A stretch of DNA of 64,000 nucleotides from Endomychus coccineus (lineage: Eukaryota; Arthropoda; Insecta; Coleoptera; Endomychidae), in the NCBI GenBank assembly GCA_958510875.1, contig OY294067.1, forward strand, positions 232,281,771 through 232,345,770, given 5' to 3'. Shown in pieces: positions 60,001 through 64,000 of the stretch (position 1 is the first letter of the stretch; every line of letters starts with the position of its first letter). The notes under the pieces are model-generated. The model was not told the DNA's origin. It was given only the letters and a program-made list of their open reading frames with translations, and did not search any database. The translations under genes were made by a program, and so were the position numbers.

Positions 60001-62688
60001 TTACGTAGTATGTATTGTAAGGTTCGTGACAGTGATGGCAATAAAATTTCCGGATTTTTGCGGATATATCCATTTTGAGAATTTCTGAATCGATCTAACG
60101 TATTTTCGATATGATGTCTGTATATGTGTGTGCGTCACCCACTGAGGACTCACTTTACGTAGTATATAGTGTGGATTGTAATCGTGGCGAATAAATTTCC
60201 GGATTTTCGCGGATATATCCGTTTTGAGCAATTCTGGATCGAACTAAAGTATTTTTGACATGGTTTCTGTGTGTAACCCGCCGGGGACTCACTTTACAAA
60301 GTATTTAGTACAACGGATTGTAATCGTGGAAAACATTTCCTGATATTCGCAAGTATATCTATCCATTTTGAGAAATTCCGAATCAATATAAAGTATTTTT
60401 TTAATGATGTCTGTGTATGTGTGTGCGTAACTCACTAAGGACTAAGGACTTTACGTAGTATGTAGTGTAAGAGATTGTATTCGTGGCAAAACTATTTCCA
60501 GATTTTCGCACATATATCCGTTTAGAGCAATTCTGAATCAATATAAAGTATTTTTGACATGATGTCTGTGTATGTCTGTGCGTAACCCACTGAGGACTCA
60601 CTTTACGTAGTATATAGTGTGGATTGTAATCGTGGCAAATAAATTTCCGGATTTTCGCGGATATATCCGTTTTGAGCAATTCTGGATCGAACTAAAGTAT
60701 TTTTGATATGGTTTCTGTGTGTAACCCGCCGGGGACTCACTTTACAAAGTATTTAGTACAACGGATTGTAATCGTGGCAAATTTTTTTTGGGATTTTCGC
60801 AAATATATCAATTTTGAGCCTTTCTGAATCATCTATACTATTTTTGGCATGATGTCTGTGTGCGTGTGTGTGCGTAGCACACTGTGTAGACTCAGTTTAC
60901 GTAGTATGTATTGTAAGGTTCGTGACAGTGATGGCAATAAAATTTCCGGGTTTTTGCGGATATATCCATTTTGAGAATTTCTGAATCGATCTAACGTATT
61001 TTCGATATGATGTCTGTATATGTGTGTGCGTAACCCACTGAGGACTCACTTTACGTAGTATATAGTGTGGATTGTAATCGTGGCAAATAAATTTCCGGAT
61101 TTTCGCGGATATATCCGTTTTGAGCAATTCTGGATCGAACTAAAGTATTTTTGACATGGTTTCTGTGTGTAACCCGCCCGGGACACACTTTACAAAGTAT
61201 TTAGTACAACGGATTGTAATCGTGGCAAAATTTTTTTGGGATTTTCGCAAATATATCAATTTTGAGCCTTTCTGAATCATCTATACTATTTTTGGCATGA
61301 TGTCTGTGAGCGTGTGTGTGCGTAGCACACTGTGTAGACTCAGTTTACGTAGTATGTATTGTAAGGTTCGTGACAGTGATGGCAATAAAATTTCCGGATT
61401 TTTGCGGATATATCCATTTTGAGAATTTCTGAATCGATCTAACGTATTTTCGATATGATGTCTGTATATGTGTGTGCGTCACCCACTGAGGACTCACTTT
61501 ACGTAGTATATAGTGTGGATTGTAATCGTGGCGAATAAATTTCCGGATTTTCGCGGATATATCCGTTTTGAGCAATTCTGGATCGAACTAAAGTATTTTT
61601 GACATGGTTTCTGTGTGTAACCCGCCGGGGACTCACTTTACAAAGTATTTAGTACAACGGATTGTAATCGTGGAAAACATTTCCTGATATTCGCAAGTAT
61701 ATCTATCCATTTTGAGAAATTCCGAATCAATATAAAGTATTTTTTTAATGATGTCTGTGTATGTGTGTGCGTAACTCACTAAGGACTAAGGACTTTACGT
61801 AGTATGTAGTGTAAGAGATTGTATTCGTGGCAAAACTATTTCCAGATTTTCGCACATATATCCGTTTAGAGCAATTCTGAATCAATATAAAGTATTTTTG
61901 ACATGATGTCTGTGTATGTCTGTGCGTAACCCACTGAGGACTCACTTTACGTAGTATATAGTGTGGATTGTAATCGTGGCAAATAAATTTCCGGATTTTC
62001 GCGGATATATCCGTTTTGAGCAATTCTGGATCGAACTAAAGTATTTTTGATATGGTTTCTGTGTGTAACCCGCCGGGGACTCACTTTACAAAGTATTTAG
62101 TACAACGGATTGTAATCGTGGCAAATTTTTTTTGGGATTTTCGCAAATATATCAATTTTGAGCCTTTCTGAATCATCTATACTATTTTTGGCATGATGTC
62201 TGTGTGCGTGTGTGTGCGTAGCACACTGTGTAGACTCAGTTTACGTAGTATGTATTGTAAGGTTCGTGACAGTGATGGCAATAAAATTTCCGGGTTTTTG
62301 CGGATATATCCATTTTGAGAATTTCTGAATCGATCTAACGTATTTTCGATATGATGTCTGTATATGTGTGTGCGTAACCCACTGAGGACTCACTTTACGT
62401 AGTATATAGTGTGGATTGTAATCGTGGCAAATAAATTTCCGGATTTTCGCGGATATATCCGTTTTGAGCAATTCTGGATCGAACTAAAGTATTTTTGACA
62501 TGGTTTCTGTGTGTAACCCGCCCGGGACACACTTTACAAAGTATTTAGTACAACGGATTGTAATCGTGGCAAAATTTTTTTGGGATTTTCGCAAATATAT
62601 CAATTTTGAGCCTTTCTGAATCATCTATACTATTTTTGGCATGATGTCTGTGTGCGTGTGTGTGCGTAGCACACTGTGTAGACTCAGT
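60001..62688 (+). repeat. Tandem pair of 1,344-bp blocks (three trimers each), third partial copy follows
   Basis: Each block holds one D-E-B trimer (60,297 and 61,641) plus two ordinary ones. Private variants recur at 1,344 bases: CGCACATATATCC (60,508/61,852), TTTTTGATATGG (60,701/62,045) and the CCGCCCGGGACACAC form (61,175/62,519). A third, shortened copy runs from about 62,690 to the window end with an offset of 1,202. Confidence 0.88.
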
Positions 62689-62845
62689 TTACGTAGTATG
62701 TATTGTAAGGTTCGTGACAGTGATGGCAATAAAATTTCCGGATTTTTGCGGATATATCCATTTTGAGAATTTCTGAATCGATCTAACGTATTTTCGATAT
62801 GATGTCTGTATATGTGTGTGCGTAACCCACTGAGGACTCACTTTA

Positions 62846-63151
62846 CGTAGTATATTTTGTGGATTGTAATCGTGGCAAACATTTCCTGATATTCGCAAGT
62901 ATATCTATCCATTTTGAGAAATTCCGAATCAATATAAAGTATTTTTTTAATGATGTCTGTGTATGTGTGTGCGTAACTCACTAAGGACTAAGGACTTTAC
63001 GTAGTATGTAGTGTAAGAGATTGTATTCGTGGCAAAACTATTTCCAGATTTTCGCACATATATCCGTTTAGAGCAATTCTGAATCAATATAAAGTATTTT
63101 TGACATGATGTCTGTGTATGTCTGTGCGTAACCCACTGAGGACTCACTTTA
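62846..63151 (+). repeat. Fusion monomer B/D followed by E
   Basis: The start of a B monomer (GTATATTTTGTGGATTGTAA) runs at ATCGTGGCAAAC straight into the middle of D (ATTTCCTGATATTCGC). Roughly one monomer is missing compared with a full C-A-B/D-E-B junction. This is the footprint of an out-of-register exchange between two monomer types. Confidence 0.8.
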
Positions 63152-64000
63152 CGTAGTATATAGTGTGGATTGTAATCGTGGCAAATAAATTTCCGGATTT
63201 TCGCGGATATATCCGTTTTGAGCAATTCTGGATCGAACTAAAGTATTTTTGACATGGTTTCTGTGTGTAACCCGCCGGGGACTCACTTTACAAAGTATTT
63301 AGTACAACGGATTGTAATCGTGGCAAATTTTTTTTGGGATTTTCGCAAATATATCAATTTTGAGCCTTTCTGAATCATCTATACTATTTTTGGCATGATG
63401 TCTGTGTGCGTGTGTGTGCGTAGCACACTGTGTAGACTCAGTTTACGTAGTATGTATTGTAAGGTTCGTGACAGTGATGGCAATAAAATTTCCGGGTTTT
63501 TGCGGATATATCCATTTTGAGAATTTCTGAATCGATCTAACGTATTTTCGATATGATGTCTGTATATGTGTGTGCGTAACCCACTGAGGACTCACTTTAC
63601 GTAGTATATAGTGTGGATTGTAATCGTGGCAAATAAATTTCCGGATTTTCGCGGATATATCCGTTTTGAGCAATTCTGGATCGAACTAAAGTATTTTTGA
63701 CATGGTTTCTGTGTGTAACCCGCCCGGGACACACTTTACAAAGTATTTAGTACAACGGATTGTAATCGTGGCAAAATTTTTTTGGGATTTTCGCAAATAT
63801 ATCAATTTTGAGCCTTTCTGAATCATCTATACTATTTTTGGCATGATGTCTGTGAGCGTGTGTGTGCGTAGCACACTGTGTAGACTCAGTTTACGTAGTA
63901 TGTATTGTAAGGTTCGTGACAGTGATGGCAATAAAATTTCCGGATTTTTGCGGATATATCCATTTTGAGAATTTCTGAATCGATCTAACGTATTTTCGAT

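Larger units (their letters stand above)
37474..64000 (+). repeat. Higher-order satellite array, 448-bp trimer
   Basis: Three related monomers repeat in fixed order. A (154 bp) starts CGTAGTATGTATTGTAAGG. B (139 bp) starts CGTAGTATATAGTGTGG. C (155 bp) starts CAAAGTATTTAGTACAACGG. Together they make exactly 448 bp in the unit at 38,062-38,509. All three share a (C/T)CGGATTTT..GC-type centre, GTTTTGAG, a TATTTTTG..ATG part and a GTGTGCGTA part, so they come from one roughly 150-bp ancestor. About 59 trimers fit in the window and the array runs past its end. Copies differ by a few substitutions or short indels. It is not coding. Confidence 0.97.

Noticed and set aside
38059..63673. Recurring 76-codon minus-strand frames (and 92- or 124-codon variants) every 448 bases
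   Set aside because: They follow the satellite period, read across monomer borders, and differ only where the DNA differs. No start context, family motif or reading-frame-preserving pattern supports a protein.
37474..64000. CRISPR-like regular spacing
   Set aside because: Repeat units are adjoining monomers with no unique spacers, and the surroundings are eukaryotic.
37474..64000. Hammerhead ribozyme in the satellite (CTGAGGA in A monomers), as known for some insect satellites
   Set aside because: No GAAA box follows at a workable distance on either strand, and no stem I or III could be drawn.

Overview
The window is eukaryotic, AT-rich DNA. It is almost certainly from an insect, judged by its mix of Penelope-like, Tc1/mariner DD41D-like, ZMYM1-type and CGGBP1-type hAT, and jockey/I-like elements. 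I cannot name the species. I find no intact host gene, rRNA, tRNA or CRISPR array. The window falls into two parts: a graveyard of nested, mostly broken transposable elements (1 to about 37,470) and a long satellite array (about 37,474 to the window end, continuing beyond it).

Layout of the transposon part: an isolated satellite-monomer relic (161-262); an RNase H fragment of a non-LTR element (2,321-2,887, minus); a 2.5-kb hAT with a target duplication and an internal 250-bp triplication (3,431-5,953); two copies of one element, a deleted form (6,988-7,703) and a long form carrying a broken gene of a widespread arthropod family (7,818-10,489); a (GA)n tract; a head-to-head Penelope pair with 1.1-kb inverted arms (11,085-14,840); a DD41D-like mariner relative with about 305-bp terminal inverted repeats (16,104-17,852); a degenerate tandem repeat (18,990-19,545); a CGGBP1-type hAT (20,319-22,929); a jockey-like element split by a 1.73-kb inverted-repeat element (23,440-27,180); a three-copy 240-bp tandem repeat (27,420-28,145); an LTR-element Gag relic bordered by Penelope tails of a second family; and three more non-LTR fragments (31,530-34,700).

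The satellite is a hierarchy. Monomers of about 140-155 bp (A 154, B 139, C 155) form a 448-bp trimer. A second trimer, D-E-B, has the same 448-bp length and replaces C-A-B at several places. Blocks of several trimers have then been duplicated again, with offsets of 2,241, 1,790, 4,478/4,030 and 1,344 bp. The 76-residue open frames that recur in it are by-products of the repeat.

The most interesting signal outside the satellite is a set of short hammerhead-ribozyme-like motifs, each in or next to a Penelope-like tail (11,138; 14,740; 29,135; 32,759; degenerate ones at 32,401 and 20,656). The two at 11,138 and 14,740 show all parts of a minimal type I hammerhead and are identical although the surrounding arms have diverged.

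Nothing here works as an operon or pathway. The elements are linked by insertion history: inverted-repeat element into jockey-like element, internal deletion of one element copy, Penelope pair inserted between 13-bp duplications. All coordinates and repeat units were read by eye; no alignment, folding or database search was run.
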